DNA of 64,000 bases from Rhododendron vialii (taxonomy: Eukaryota; Streptophyta; Magnoliopsida; Ericales; Ericaceae), in contig NC_080569.1 in the NCBI RefSeq assembly GCF_030253575.1, positions 8,809,501-8,873,500 of the forward strand. Direction: 5' to 3'. Made by a program: the position numbers and the translations under genes. Of the stretch, positions 1-11,700 are shown in pieces; positions within the stretch are counted from its first letter, which is position 1, and each line of letters opens with the position of its first letter. The notes under the pieces were generated by a model. That model saw only the letters and a list, made by a program, of their open reading frames with translations, did no database searches and was not told where the DNA came from.

Positions 1-468
1 TTACACACAAGCACAATTACTAAACACACTAATCAAATATAATGAGAACAATGGCATTACACAACATCTCCCCTCACTTTGCCATCGGAAACAAAATTCC
101 TTATCTGGCATGCTAGGGGATATGTGGAGATTTTGGATTTTCAATCTGTAATGTTTCAAGTTTTTTCTGAACGGAATGAGGAAGGTGAGGGTTTAGCTGG
201 GTAGCCTGGGTTTATGAGGTGTGGTGCCGTCCAACTCTCTGTTTTATGGCTTTTTGTTTTCTTGTTTGCTTTTTTATTTTTTTGTTTCATCTAAGCGTTA
301 CCGCTTAGTGGGTTTCTCGATGTATCCTTTTTGAGTTTATAAAATCTTCGTTTTGCCGAGGGAAAAAAAAATGTTTCAAGTTTTTTCTCAAAGAGATCCT
401 TCTGCATAGCGTCTTCCATTTCAAGTGTCAAGGCGTCTGCAGTATTTTTTATTTTGAGTGTGTTCCAT

Positions 469-852
469 TGTAGAAACTTTATGTCCATCTCAAAACCAAT
501 TGGCAATGAGTAGAGAGGTCCCAAATGTCATTAAGTGATCACCCATTCCACTCTCAAACAATGTGGGACTCTATTTTCTTAACATCCCCCTTACGTGCAG
601 CCGCATTTGAAGTCTGTCACGTGTGGCCACTTTTGGATCCTATCATCGTGCAGCCTTTTTGCTGCTCTGTCATCGTGGGGTGTGGATTGTGAATTTTTAT
701 AAAATGTGGGGTGGAACGGGCCCCGCTCTGATACCATGTAGAAACTTTATGTCTATCTCAAAACCAATTGGCAATGAGTGGAGAGATCCCAAATGTCATT
801 AAGTGATCACTCATTCCATTCCCAAACAATGTGGGACTCTATTTTCTTAACA
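469..852 (-). mobile_element. TRIM retrotransposon (384 bp, 116-bp LTRs)
   Basis: Two direct repeats of 116 bp (469-584 and 737-852) start TGTAG and end TTAACA on the plus strand. The element is flanked by 5-bp target duplications TCCAT (464-468 and 853-857). Read on the minus strand, the upstream LTR is followed at once by TGGTATCAGAGC (725-736), the initiator-Met tRNA primer-binding site usual for plant TRIMs, and a purine run precedes the other LTR. The LTRs differ at about 6 positions. There is no coding capacity. The paralogous site near 27,492 has the uninterrupted target. Confidence 0.93.
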
Positions 853-1514
853 TCCATTAACTAAAATAAATATTTATTTTTCATACAAGTATACTTATGT
901 TTTGAATTGAAGATGATGTATCGTGAAAGAGCGTTATAACTAACTGTACCTAACATTGTTGGTAAGCTATAGTTATTTGTAATGTCTTTCTCACTACTTT
1001 TGCCTATCAAAAAAAATAATCTCTCACACATGAGACGAGACCTACAAATGCTGAAACTCGCATCATGAGAAAGAGCGTTACAAATAATCGTTACACTAAA
1101 AATTTATTCTCATTGAGACGGGCTCCAAAACCTATACATGAAATCTATTCTTCTCGATATGTAACAGTAGCACAACTCTGTATATTACTATCAACATTAA
1201 TTTGACAATGTCTAAGCCAACTTGGGAGAGTGACAGGGAGAGAATACAACGTTTTTTTTTATAACTCATATGTATGGGTCAGCTTACGTGCACTTCGATT
1301 AATCTTAGGGGAGCAATCCACCGTCCACTTGTGTGGTCCCAATTAAAGAGAGTGACAGGCCGAGAGTACAATGTTTTTTTAATAAATCATGTGTACGGGT
1401 CAGCTTACGTTTTGGCCTCACGCATTTAATTGTAAAATGGGCCTCACTCATATGTGACAGAGAAGATTGTTTTCACACTCTACTTGTATAAATATATATT
1501 GTGGAAAAACCTAA

Positions 1515-1884
1515 GAGAAAGTTTATCAATAACTAGGTTAAATCACTTATGAACAGTGCACATTTTTTATTTTACTTGCTCATATTTTTTTTTAACACTA
1601 CAACAATACTATCTATTTAACATATCCTCTATTAAAATATATAATTTTTTCTTTCTTCAACAATGCACCAAAGTACAGTTTTTTGAAAAAAAGAAGAAAG
1701 AGTGAAGAGAAAATAATGTTATAAATTACATGCTTGATGAACAGTTGATAGGTAAAAGTGCCAAAGCACTGTTCATAAATACATTTTACCTCTATGTTTT
1801 CCTACTCTGCTGCATGGATACTTTTCTCTTTTGGTGAGCTAAAATAGCTATAAAGCTAGTTTAGCTTTATTGGTAAACTTGCTC
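1515..1884. mobile_element. PIF/Harbinger-type MITE
   Basis: A 370-bp non-coding insert is flanked by TAA on both sides (1,512-1,514 and 1,885-1,887), the 3-bp target preference of PIF/Harbinger. Its ends GAGAAAGTTTATCAATA and GAGCAAGTTTACCAATA (reverse complement) form a near-perfect terminal inverted repeat. The duplicated copy near 28,170 lacks this block. A relative of its end appears near 36,474. Confidence 0.75.
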
Positions 1885-2113
1885 TAAAGTGCATGTACCA
1901 AAGTGAAAATCTCGATCTTTGTATCATGCATGTGGTGTCGAAACCCTAAGTCTTTTTTCTTAAATAAAATATAAACCCTAAAATTGTTGTCTTCAAAACC
2001 CTTAATTACTACTAATTAAAGAATCAAACTGTGCCTAATTGTGATTTGTGAACACAATAATAAATTAGGATAATAATCCTTGCTTTCTGCACCCAGACAA
2101 CACTTGGGAGTCT

Positions 2114-2525
2114 TTTCATGGTAGTGACGATAGTGAAAAGTTGCAAAGGAAAAATCCCAATCCTTTCTTTTCATGGTAGCGACGATAGTGAAAGTTGCAA
2201 AGGAAAAATCCGATGGTGAAAAGTTGCAAAAGAAAAATCCCAATCCTTTCTTTTCATGGTAGCGACGATAGTGAAAATTCCAGGAAAAATCCCAATCCTT
2301 TCTTTTCATGGCAGCGACGATAGTGAAAGTTGCAAAGGAAAAATCCGATGGTGAAAGTTGCAAAGGAAAAATCCCAATCCTTTCTTTTCATGGTAGCGAC
2401 GATAGTGAAAAGTTGCAAAGGAAAAATCCGATGGTGAAAAGTTGCAAAGGAAAAATCCCAATCCTTTCTTTTCATGGTAGTGACGAAAGTCAAAAGTTGC
2501 AAAGGAAAAATCCCAATCCTTTTAT
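2114..2525. repeat. Minisatellite, compound unit
   Basis: About seven imperfect tandem copies alternate two modules: a short one built on GTGAAAGTTGCAAAGGAAAAATCC and a longer one adding CCAATCCTTTCTTTTCATGG plus GTAGCGACGATA. Unit length varies from about 30 to 90 bp. Because units are partly in frame, open reading frames run through both strands, but these are repeat translations and not evidence of a gene. Confidence 0.85.
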
Positions 2526-2656
2526 GATGGAGCAATTGTTGCAGGGGATAATCTTCGTTGTTCAGACGATGGCACAGTGGTATATGACACCTGCTACAAA
2601 AGGTTGTGGAACCTAATAATGAAGGTTTTTGGAACCTATCAGAAGTAGGCTTTTTA

Positions 2657-3064
2657 CTCTCTCCGTTTCATAATGTTTGAATTTTTTTGGAATTCCAACC
2701 ATTTAAGAAACATCATAACTACAAGCTACAAGTAATTCAATTTTCTAAAATACCCCTGATTTGTCATCTCATATAGAGCCAAAAGAATGTTTTAAAATTT
2801 GGCGGCAAAAAATTCCTCTAAGTTTTTGACTAAAAATTCAAAAGCAAGCTTTTGAATGTTTTGGGAAAGTCCATACGTAACTCTGTTGTACCTGCCATGT
2901 GTACATGCAATTTGAATGCTTTGTTTTAAAATGTTAATTGTGTCTTGGAGGGAAAGGGCGTAATAGGAAATCAACTCATTGACACCCATTTAAAAGTCTA
3001 AATGGACAAATATTTTGGGACAATAAAAAATAAAATCATAGGCTAAGAAAATAGGACAGAGGGA
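2657..3064. mobile_element. Stowaway-like MITE
   Basis: The ends are CTCTCTCCGTTTCATAATGT and the reverse complement of AATAGGACAGAGGGAG, matching the Tc1/mariner Stowaway consensus CTCCCTCCGTYYCA. TA follows on the right. It is AT-rich, non-coding and about 408 bp. It is longer than usual, so it may contain a nested insert. Confidence 0.7.
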
Positions 3065-3069
3065 GTAAT

Positions 3070-3790
3070 TGACAAGGAAGTTGAGGGCATCCATCTTTTT
3101 GTTGACCTCAACCCAGTTGAGGAGGCTAAGAATTCAAGGAAAGAAAAATGGAAACATAAGTCAATAGATAATGTTTTGGGCATTTCAAAACCCAAGAAAT
3201 GGGGTGCAAGTAAGATTCACAAATCCAAGAAGACAGGCGAAAAAAAGAAGCAAAAATGCGTTGTGTTTAGAGCTACCGTTGCAGCTACTGCTTTATCCTC
3301 TTCTCGTGAAGGAATTAACAGGATTCATCTGAACGAGACTTAGACGCTATGTCTTTAGAAAAAATCATTGGCATTGATTACGAGGGTAATGAGGAGGAAA
3401 TTGTTTCTGGATTCATGGCTATGGAAGCTGAAGATGCGGAGAGGACTGAAGATGCGAAGAGGGCCAAGGTTCTTGCTACTGCAGGATGATTATTTCTTAG
3501 GCATTTTCTTTGGGTGTTTCTTGTTTTTGCTGCTTTGTTTTGGTTGTGGTTTGCCAGGTTTGGTGTTTCTTAGTTGCGTTTTGCTTTGGGTCTTAGGTGT
3601 TAGGTGTCTTTTTGAAAGTGGTATCTTTGTTGGTACTTTGGACTATTATTCTCTCCCCTTGGGTTCGTGTTGGCATATGATTGCTGGAGCTGTTGTTTTC
3701 CATTGTGGATTTTCTCGTCTCTAATTTGAAGCTGTCTTGAATCCTTTTAATTTTTATAATTTGTTTTCAAAGATTAATAAATTTTCGTCT
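3070..3790 (+). pseudogene. Retroelement-like coding remnant
   Basis: Plus-strand translation gives a lysine-rich stretch (about 3,090-3,330) and, in another frame, an acidic stretch (about 3,345-3,490) ending in a stop, so at least one frameshift is present. It is followed by a T-rich tail with AATAAA near 3,775 and a terminal TTTCAAG run. This layout (basic region, acidic end, AT-rich 3' tail) looks like the decayed 3' part of a LINE or retrocopy, but I do not recognise the protein. Low confidence in identity; moderate confidence that it is broken. Confidence 0.35.
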
Positions 3791-4059
3791 TTCAAGAAAA
3801 AGACAATAGAGATAGTGACAGAGATAGTGACAGAGAGAGAACAACAACAAAGATAAAGTCAGGAGAAGTTTACGCAAAGGCAACATCAGCAATTAGACGG
3901 CTAGCAATTTTTTAAGTATTTTTTTTTTCCAGACGATAGGATGTTACAGTACTATGTTGGGGTGAATTTCGCCTAGACTTTTTGTCTTCAGATTTATGAA
4001 AATAGTCAAGTTGTCTTCACTAAATGATATTTTAATTCGTATAAATGAGTAGAATAACT

Positions 4060-4415
4060 TACCTAAAAATTCGTAAAAACAAGTCTTTTTTCTTAAATAA
4101 TATAAACTACCAACAGAGAAAATACTCCCTCCATCTCATTTTTATTGTCCATTTTCGTTTTTTGTATCGTTCTTTCAACGCTTATATCTCCCAATTTACA
4201 ATGTTCTTCATAATTTTGAAAACTTTGTATTATAGATCTAATCGAGAACTGTCAAACAAGATCCATATTGCATGTTTTTTGAAATTCATATTGGAAGATA
4301 TAAAAATTCATAAAAACAAGTCTTTTTTCTTAAATAATATAAACCATAAAAATTGTTGGCGTCAAAACCCTAAGTCTTTTTTCTTAAATAATATAAACCC
4401 TAAGTCTTTTTCCAT
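4060..4415. repeat. Stowaway half-element within a short dispersed repeat
   Basis: A Stowaway 5' half (CTCCCTCCATCTCA at 4,125) runs to about 4,310 with no right end. Around it AAGTCTTTTTTCTTAAATA occurs three times (near 4,081, 4,318 and 4,373). The same motif recurs in the duplication arms near 1,950 and 28,225, always with AAACCCTAA beside it. No gene is seen here; the reading frame through this stretch is repeat sequence. Confidence 0.55.
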
Positions 4416-4489
4416 TTTTGTAAGAACATATTTGATGATTCTCATTGATACAGAATACAACTTTATACTTCAACAAGAGTAAAGACAAA

Positions 4490-5574
4490 CTATTTGAACT
4501 TATACGGCTGTCAACAACTAGCACCTCCACTCCACTACATTCTTCCACTAACCGACTCCTAACCGACTTACCATAGTTACACTATGGTGTAACTAGACCC
4601 ATCATACTACCGTGAGGATACATTAGATTCAGTACTCTTATCAAGAATACTATTACATAGTGGACCTATCACCAAATCTCCCTTCTCTTCTCCCCGCTTC
4701 TATTTAAAATTTTAATTAGTTTGTTGTTATTATGAGTGTGTGGACTTTGTTTGGGATAATATTTTGGTGTTCGATTATGAGTTACCTGGGCTGATTAGAG
4801 TTCAAAATGTATGAGGTAAGTGTTCAAATAAAGTTTTGGAAAAATGGTACATTAGGATGTTCAGCTGCCACTTATAGAAAAATTACTTTTGCTGATGAAA
4901 TGATAATTAGGTTCGTCACCAAAAGTATTAGCAATGTCACCAATAGGTAGTCTCGGAAAGTGTATGGTAGCTTTTGGAAAATTAGAACAAAAAAACATTC
5001 AACTTCGTCAAAATCGCTGCTATTCCATGTACGAACCCGCGACCTCTAGTTCCCTCATTACCTCTTTTTCCACTAAGCCACTTTAACATTTCATTTTAAT
5101 TTTTGCAAAATTTAATATATTACCATTTAATGAAACTTCCTAATTAATATATGCATTATATGGATATAGCATATTATATACATAATATGTTATTTATTTT
5201 ACATAATACAAAGTTTTCTAAAATTAAAAAATTAATTAGTCTTAGAGTTGATGACAAAATAGAAAATTAGTAGCCCAAAGGTACTCTTTCGGCGACAAAA
5301 TAGTAATTTCATCCTATTTCGACGCCATAAAGGTGTCTTAGTGAACAAAATTAATTTTCATTACCAAAATAGTTCTATCGACAAAATCCAATTGTCTCAC
5401 CACAAGACACCATTTGGTGAGGACGAAAGTCATTTTTGTTGTGTACACCCTTCAATGCGAGTGTAGCCGGGCTTAAATTAATTGATTGTCTTAAACAGAA
5501 ACAATAATCTCTCACGCTCAAATGGCCTTGGAATCCAAATTTATAAAAATTTATGCGACTCTTAATGTACATTG
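4490..5574. other. Intergenic, AT-rich; tRNA-like SINE fragment at 5,027-5,090
   Basis: No coding sequence is recognised. On the minus strand about 5,027-5,090 carries TGGCTTAGTGG, an exact match to the polymerase III box A consensus, followed about 35 bp on by GCGGGTTCGTAC, a box B-like motif. This is the head of a tRNA-derived SINE, not a foldable tRNA gene. The rest is AT-rich single-copy-looking DNA. Confidence 0.45.
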
Positions 5575-5749
5575 TCTAACCAATAGGCTTGTATCCCAGC
5601 AGTTATTTTCTGATCCTCTCATAAGGAAGGCCAGGGTTCGAGTCTTATCAAAGGCGTTTGGGGTAAAGGGCTATAGACCGCTTTTGAACCCCATCTACTA
5701 ACTTCCACGCTAACCCTCCACTAATGTATAATATTGGCCAAAAAAAAAA
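5575..5749 (+). mobile_element. tRNA-derived SINE
   Basis: About 170 bp with a tRNA-like head, a clear box B (GGGTTCGAGTC near 5,634) and a body ending TTGGCC followed by an A tract (about 5,740-5,749). Non-coding. The left end was placed from the tRNA-like head and no convincing target duplication was identified, so the exact boundaries are uncertain. Confidence 0.6.
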
Positions 5750-5848
5750 TACATAATCTCAATTTAGGCCTAAAATAGTACTCCAGTAATACTATCTGTT
5801 TGGACATTCTAAAGTTATTTCTTGCTAAATTATGTTCTCAGTAACAGA

Positions 5849-6301
5849 TAGGAATGGCAACGGGTGGGGCGGGTTTTTGTGTACTCCGATTCTGGTCAGC
5901 TATTTTTTCGGTACCCCCGTTCCCGCCCCGCCCCGCCTCGTAAAAAATTTAAAATTTTGGTAATCTTAAAGCAAAAAAAAGAAAATAAGTATAAATAAAG
6001 TGTTAGTTTAGTATAATGGTGAAAATATAAGGGCAAGAATATAAGGGTTTTTTTAGTATAATGATAATAATATTAGGGTAAAAATATAAAATTTGAAGTA
6101 TTAAAGATAATTAGATTAGGATAAAAGTATAATTTTATAAATAAATACATTTTGGGGCAGGTAATATCGGGGCGGGGTACCATCACCCCAAACCCTACCC
6201 GAATCTGGCCGGGTTTTAGTATTTTTACCCCAACCCGATATCCGAAAAGGTGATGGAAAACCTGCCCCGTCCGGGCGGGGCGGGTCCAATTGCCATCTCT
6301 A
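5849..6301. mobile_element. hAT-type MITE, GC-rich ends
   Basis: A 453-bp element begins TAGGAATGGCAAC and ends with the inverse of TAGAGATGGCAAT. It is flanked by the 8-bp duplication GTAACAGA (5,841-5,848 and 6,302-6,309), the hAT signature. Both subterminal regions are rich in CCCCGCC/GGGGCGG and the middle is AT-rich. Right-end pieces of the same family recur at 34,390-34,496 and 34,608-34,710 in the duplicated segment. Confidence 0.85.
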
Positions 6302-6309
6302 GTAACAGA

Positions 6310-6790
6310 TGACTGGTCAACTAACTGAGGCTAGCTCAATTGGTTAAGATTCTTGTATCTCACTAGAAAGGTCAGGAGTTTGAGTCTTCTCACCTGCGTG
6401 TGAGTGTTCTTTTCTTTGTATTTGTTTGGATTATTTCTCCCTTTAATGGGGCTTGTAGTTGAGTTTGGCTTATTTATCCTGTTGGTTCAGTTGTTTGGCT
6501 TCATTATCTCATGGACTCTTACACAATGGATGGGGCTTGTAATTGAGTTGCGCTTATTTATCATGTTCAGTTATTGGGTTTAGTTATCTCGTGAACTCCC
6601 ACACAATAAATGTAATGTCCCATAATTTGTATTTTATATTTCATGATATAATGATCTCTCCTACTGAAGCTGACGGTTTAGTGCGTCTCCTTCCGATTTG
6701 AGAGAATCAGACCCTCCTTGGTTGGGACCCAAGTGTGTCTGTCAAATCCCGCCCTCATGCTTGAGAAAAAAAACGATTAATATTAAACTC
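6310..6790 (+). mobile_element. SINE-like tRNA-derived repeat and flanking conserved block
   Basis: The plus strand shows a box A-like TAGCTCAATTGGTTAAGA (about 6,332) and a box B-like GGAGTTTGAGTC (about 6,375), then a body shared with 34,714-35,048. The block to 6,780 includes a 92-bp sequence (about 6,704-6,780) that is single here but tandemly repeated at 36,196-36,470. Non-coding. It is one of the anchor blocks of the larger duplication. Confidence 0.6.
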
Positions 6791-8048
6791 TTTTTCAATG
6801 AACTTTTCAAAATTTCTCATTTGTATGCTCTACTATTTTAATTAAAACGATGTTTTATGAGAAAATAATCTGTATCGTAAAGAAAAAATAAGTATTTAAA
6901 AAATAAGAACCTTAACAAAACAGGATTCTTCTCTTTCCTATTCTATCAATGGTATTTTTTTTTCATCTCAAACTACCTAACTTTGGGGATCCAGATCTTC
7001 TATGAGTATTTTCCTGTGAGGACCGTGTCAAGGTTCACAGGAAAATCTTTATAGAGGATCCGAATCTCTAAATCAGACTGGTGATTTAAAAACCGAATGG
7101 ACATTTAGCATGATCATATTTGACAATGGGTCAATATTTGACGATCCAATCATTTCATTCTCTCGGGTCAATATTTGACGATCCAAACGTTTTATTCTAT
7201 AAGTATCAAAATACTATGTTATCCACAAAAAGATAGATTGATCATATATACATTGGTATGTACTAATGTCAACAAATAATAAATATGGTTCGACTGAGCT
7301 GTTACAAATGTCTGATAAAACATGATTTTTGCATAGATAACACATTGATTTCTACCGGATGAACGACCTAGATATATAGTAAAACCAAACTGTACATGAT
7401 GAGTCCTATTTATATCACATAATGGTTACATCATAAGTCAAATAAGTCAAGCAGTAGTTGATTGTTCAATCTTGAGTTGAAAACTTAACGAGTTTTAAAA
7501 ATATGTTTGGGATTGGCTTGTTTATGAGACGAACCGATCTCAAACGAGCTTTAATTGCGCAGGTCGTGAACTAATCTTGAGCAGCTTGAATTTTTTTCTC
7601 CATCATAAGTCAAATAAGCCAAGCATAGTTTGTTTAATCTTGGTTCGAAAGCGCTTAACGAGGTTCAAAAATATGATCAAACTGGATTCAGTTATGTAAC
7701 AAACCGGCCTCCAACGAGCTTTTAATTAGCGAATACGATCACAGCGATTTGGTTCGTTTATAAGTCCTCAAAACACCAGCTCAATCTCAAGATGAGCCCA
7801 ATGGTCTTGGACTAGGCAAGAGTAAGCAGGCCAATCTCGAGGGATAACGGGTTGACTCAAGTCGGATCACCTCTCGCGAGCTATCAATTTGGGGGTTGGG
7901 CTTCAACACCTAGGGCAAAGCCCAAGCAAGTACAACTTTGATTAAGGCCTCTTCTCTGGGCATATCTTGTTGACCCTTACCTTTGGGTAAAGCAACAAAC
8001 GAGCAGAGCCGAGTTTTATTGAACTCGAGCTTTAATAAGCCGAACTTA
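6791..8048. other. Intergenic; hAT-like repeat rich in CGAGCT motifs
   Basis: No gene is seen. From about 7,430 to 8,166 there are many short ACGAGC/CGAGCT/GAGCCG words. The block ends near 8,166 with the reverse complement of TAGGGTTGTAAATGAAACG, a common terminus of non-autonomous plant hAT repeats. The left end is not definable by eye. The last part of this repeat (from 8,049) is shared with 38,578 onward. Confidence 0.4.
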
Positions 8049-8415
8049 ATCATTTATTAAACGAGTTTTTTTAATCGAGCCCGAATCTCTCTTAACAAGC
8101 TAAGCTTTTGTAGAAAACAAGCCGAAAACTCGAACTCGCGAGCTACTCGTTTCATTTACAACCCTACCTTTGAGCACACGAATGCATACGTGCAAGTAAC
8201 ATGGGGAAAATGACAAAAACCAAAGGGCACTCTCTCTATTAATACCAACTACTAAAAGGATTAAAAAACAATGAAGCAGTCTATCTTGTAATTAATCCCG
8301 ACATAAAGCACTGTAGGAAAAAATATGTAGGGAAGCCAATGAATTCATAGTACTGATACTTGGCAAGCATTATAAAAAGTTAGAATCAAACAATGTACAG
8401 ATACGTAAAGAAAAA

Positions 8416-8538
8416 GGGAAATGATATTGGCACTCCAAAAATTGATGCAGACACTCCAAAAACAAAAGAAAATGGCTTTGGAATTACACTGATTTTGAAG
8501 TGTCTGCATCAATTTTTGGAGTGCCAATATCATTTCCC
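8416..8538. mobile_element. Short palindromic MITE (123 bp)
   Basis: Almost entirely two inverted arms of about 42 bp starting GGGAAATGATATTGGCACTC. Flanked by 8-bp AAGAAAAA on both sides (8,408-8,415 and 8,539-8,546). The right duplication copy (near 43,018) has the uninterrupted sequence. The length of target duplication and the GGCACTCC ends suggest a Mutator- or hAT-derived MITE. A diverged relative lies at 50,424-50,566. Confidence 0.9.
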
Positions 8539-8790
8539 AAGAAAAATCCCCAAAAAAACAAAAAACGAACCATCGAATGAACAACAAAAATGCCAAGAGG
8601 TTGGCATCAAAAAATACAGTTAGCAAGCTCTTATTCTGTCAAGCATTTACAAGCGTCAATCTCTCTCCACGCAGGGAAAGAATCGCCGCTGAGAGCTAGA
8701 ATATAGTAATGACTAGCTTTTTACATGAGGACACGCCACTTTGAACGCCATCCACTATTTACCGTGAGTGCTTGATTGGTGAAGAAGCTA

Positions 8791-11700
8791 TCAGAGGAGG
8801 AGGCAAGTGTCGGACTGCTGTTTGAGCTGTTGCTTGGCTTGCTGTTGGGACCAGTAAGCATGGGCATCGAGGACACGGTCTAGCTACACCTGGGGCACGG
8901 GCTCACCCCTCGTTTGCTGTGGGGATATTCTTGCTGTGTGCACCAGTGTTTTCCATTTATCCTGCAATTTCACAGGTCACGAAAACCCAAATCGCGTGAG
9001 CATTTCTACTGAAACAGAAAGGTATGTTTAAAACTGGAAAATAAGTAGCATCTCATACTGCCCTTTCGACTTCCGACCAACGACAAGATCCATCTGTTTT
9101 GTGTATTTTAAACTAAGAGTAGAATTCAAGAGATTACACGAGACATTTGCTACTCAGAATCAAAGACAACGGCATAAAAACCATAGAACCATTTCCGATA
9201 ACGCAAGCCAACAAAGGTATGAGACTACGAGTATTCAAAACTGTAAAAACTGTTGGAAACAATTGAACCGAAAGCTTCAAAATTTTGAGGGGAATGAGAT
9301 TGAAAAACTACAGCATCAAAGGAGCAGTACAAGTAATCACTGGTCCGGTTAAAATGGAGAAAAATCCGGAACATATATGCAGGAAAATGAAATGTCGATC
9401 GCTTACCTTCAAATCCACCTAAGTTCGATGCTTTGCATTATCAAAAGCTCGCAGTTTAACATCGCGCCATCTGCAGATGTAAACCAACTACGGGTAAGAG
9501 AAGAACAGAAGAATTGAAAATATGCTCATCCAGGACCGCACTTGAGATAAACAAGGGCAGACCCTTGTGTAGTTCTTGAATCAAGTTTCTGCTAAACATA
9601 CCTTCCAGTTCCAAGCTTCTCAACAGCATGAACCAGCACTTCCACTTCAGAAACAGAGAAAGGTCGACGAATTCGGCGCTGCACAGCCTCAGATCGCTTG
9701 GATTTCCTCATGGGTACAACAGCCAATGCCTCCTCATCCATTTCTGGAATGGCGACCAATGCTCTGGAGTCCATTGGGCTTTTATCTGACATGTCAGGAG
9801 GAGAGGGTGCCGAGTCATGATCGCTTTCAACAAAGCTGCCCATACTTGTCAAAGGAGGATCTGGTAAGGCATCAGCAGCGCCCTATTCAACTATGTTATC
9901 AACTACACTAGGTGCAGGCGGGTACCTGGAGACAGGATTACATACACGATCAGCTCAGAGAACGATGACTTCAAATGGGAACTTAGTTCCGAATAAGAAT
10001 CCAAACTAATTATAGCAAGGCATTGGCATAGTTGCGTAAAGCTTTGTACGCTCAGATTACCCTCCACAAAGTGAGGGCAAATCAAGGAAGTAAAAAATAT
10101 ACATTATGCTTCAAGAGATGAAGAGAAAGGACAAGTTTGAGTCGTTTGACAACATTTAATTTTTCAACTTCTCACATACCCTAAATTAAACTGGGGGAAA
10201 TACAAAAAGTTGGCCAGATCAACATTACAGGAGGATGGAAAATATGTATCATTATCATTTAGAAGACCCTCCTCTAAACAATTGTAAAGCTAAGAAAAAT
10301 CAAAACAGTAAACAGGGCCAAGTTCTGGAGCTAGCAACAAATGGAGAATCGGCTTTTCTAATTTACCTAGTTAGTGGCTGAGGTGCATTGCAGCTAAGTA
10401 GCAAGGGGTGATCTTCATTACACAGAGGTGGGGGAGCTTGTGAAACAGTAGGCTCTAGGGAGAAACCAAGAGCATCAAGCTTGTTTTCGTGAGCTAATCC
10501 AGTCTGGAGTAGAGTTTTATTATCATCCCTAATCTTCTTTCCCTGATGGAGGACACCCACTCGTAGTCCACCCCCCAGTATAGCATTCACCGCCTCCATA
10601 ACACTTCTCTGCAAAATAAAGGCAAAATTGAGTTCAGTTCCGTCAATGATATCATGCATAATACAAAAGTAAATTGGCCTTTATCGCAAATCATGGTCAT
10701 CCCAACGTGCTTATTGTATTTTCATCCATAATACGCCACTTTAGACAAATATCCTAGCCACAAATGACTCGGTTAAAAGTTCTTGCCATATTTAAACTAG
10801 AACCTTATGCAACGAGGTATCTACATCCACTACAATGTTGCATTGAGGTAACTGGGAAGATACTTGTATGAAAACAGTTTAGATAATACTGTTTGCATGT
10901 GGCATACCTTTAGAGAACCAACAGTTGCAGTTTCTGGAATCTCAATAAAAAGCTCTGGAACCTTAAAAGACCTGATTCTAAGCTTCACTGAATAAAAGTC
11001 AAGACATCTTCACGTAAGAACCTATTCGAATGTCATACACCAATCAAGTCAAAAGAGTACAGATGAATTACTCTCAATGAGAGTATTTCATACCATGTGA
11101 ATCTCGGGACTGGAAGGGTGCGTGTCGGTTTGCTACACCAGATGTTGTCCCAAAGGCTGCATGAAGAGTAGAGATTGTATAGTGGAAAAACAAGAAAATC
11201 ATATTCCAATCACAACTGAAACAACGAAATACCAAAATAGGAGTAGAAGAAATGAAAGGATGGAAATAAACCTCCATGCAGTGTTGCACCGGAACCAGAA
11301 GCATCACAACTAAACCCTTTCCTTGGCGAACTAGATATGCCCTCACTAGTTATCCCTCCATCAAAATTTGATAACGAGCGACCGTCATACAGTATCCTTT
11401 TCTTCAATGGATAATCCCTCAGAGACCTTTTTCGCTTGTAACAATTCTTCCTATTGTGGTAGCCAGGCTTTGTTTCTAGATTGGAAACAGACTAACATTA
11501 TTCAACTAATAATAGAGAGTCATGGAAATAGAACTGTGATTCTTCGCAATTAAATTGGAGGGGACCATGAAAAAGCTAAAAAATAAGCAAACCAACTCAC
11601 CAACAGTAAAATACTCCCCATCCTTTAATTTCGGAGCTGCCTTCCAAAATTTGGATGCCAATATCTTCCTTATTCTACAGTCACCAATGCGTGGTGATGG

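Larger units (their letters stand above)
1..2027. repeat. Left copy (start) of a segmental duplication
   Basis: The window's first base aligns with 27,037, and similarity continues to about 2,027 (matching about 28,293), broken only by two insertions in this copy (a TRIM at 469-852 and a MITE at 1,515-1,884) and small indels. It probably begins left of the window. No protein-coding gene is visible. It is the first block of a longer collinear duplication that continues through the SINE/hAT block near 5.8-6.8 kb to the TRP pseudogene. Confidence 0.85.

Noticed and set aside
2016-2616. Overlapping open frames on both strands
   Set aside because: They run through the minisatellite and encode the same repeated peptide; no gene signal outside the repeat.
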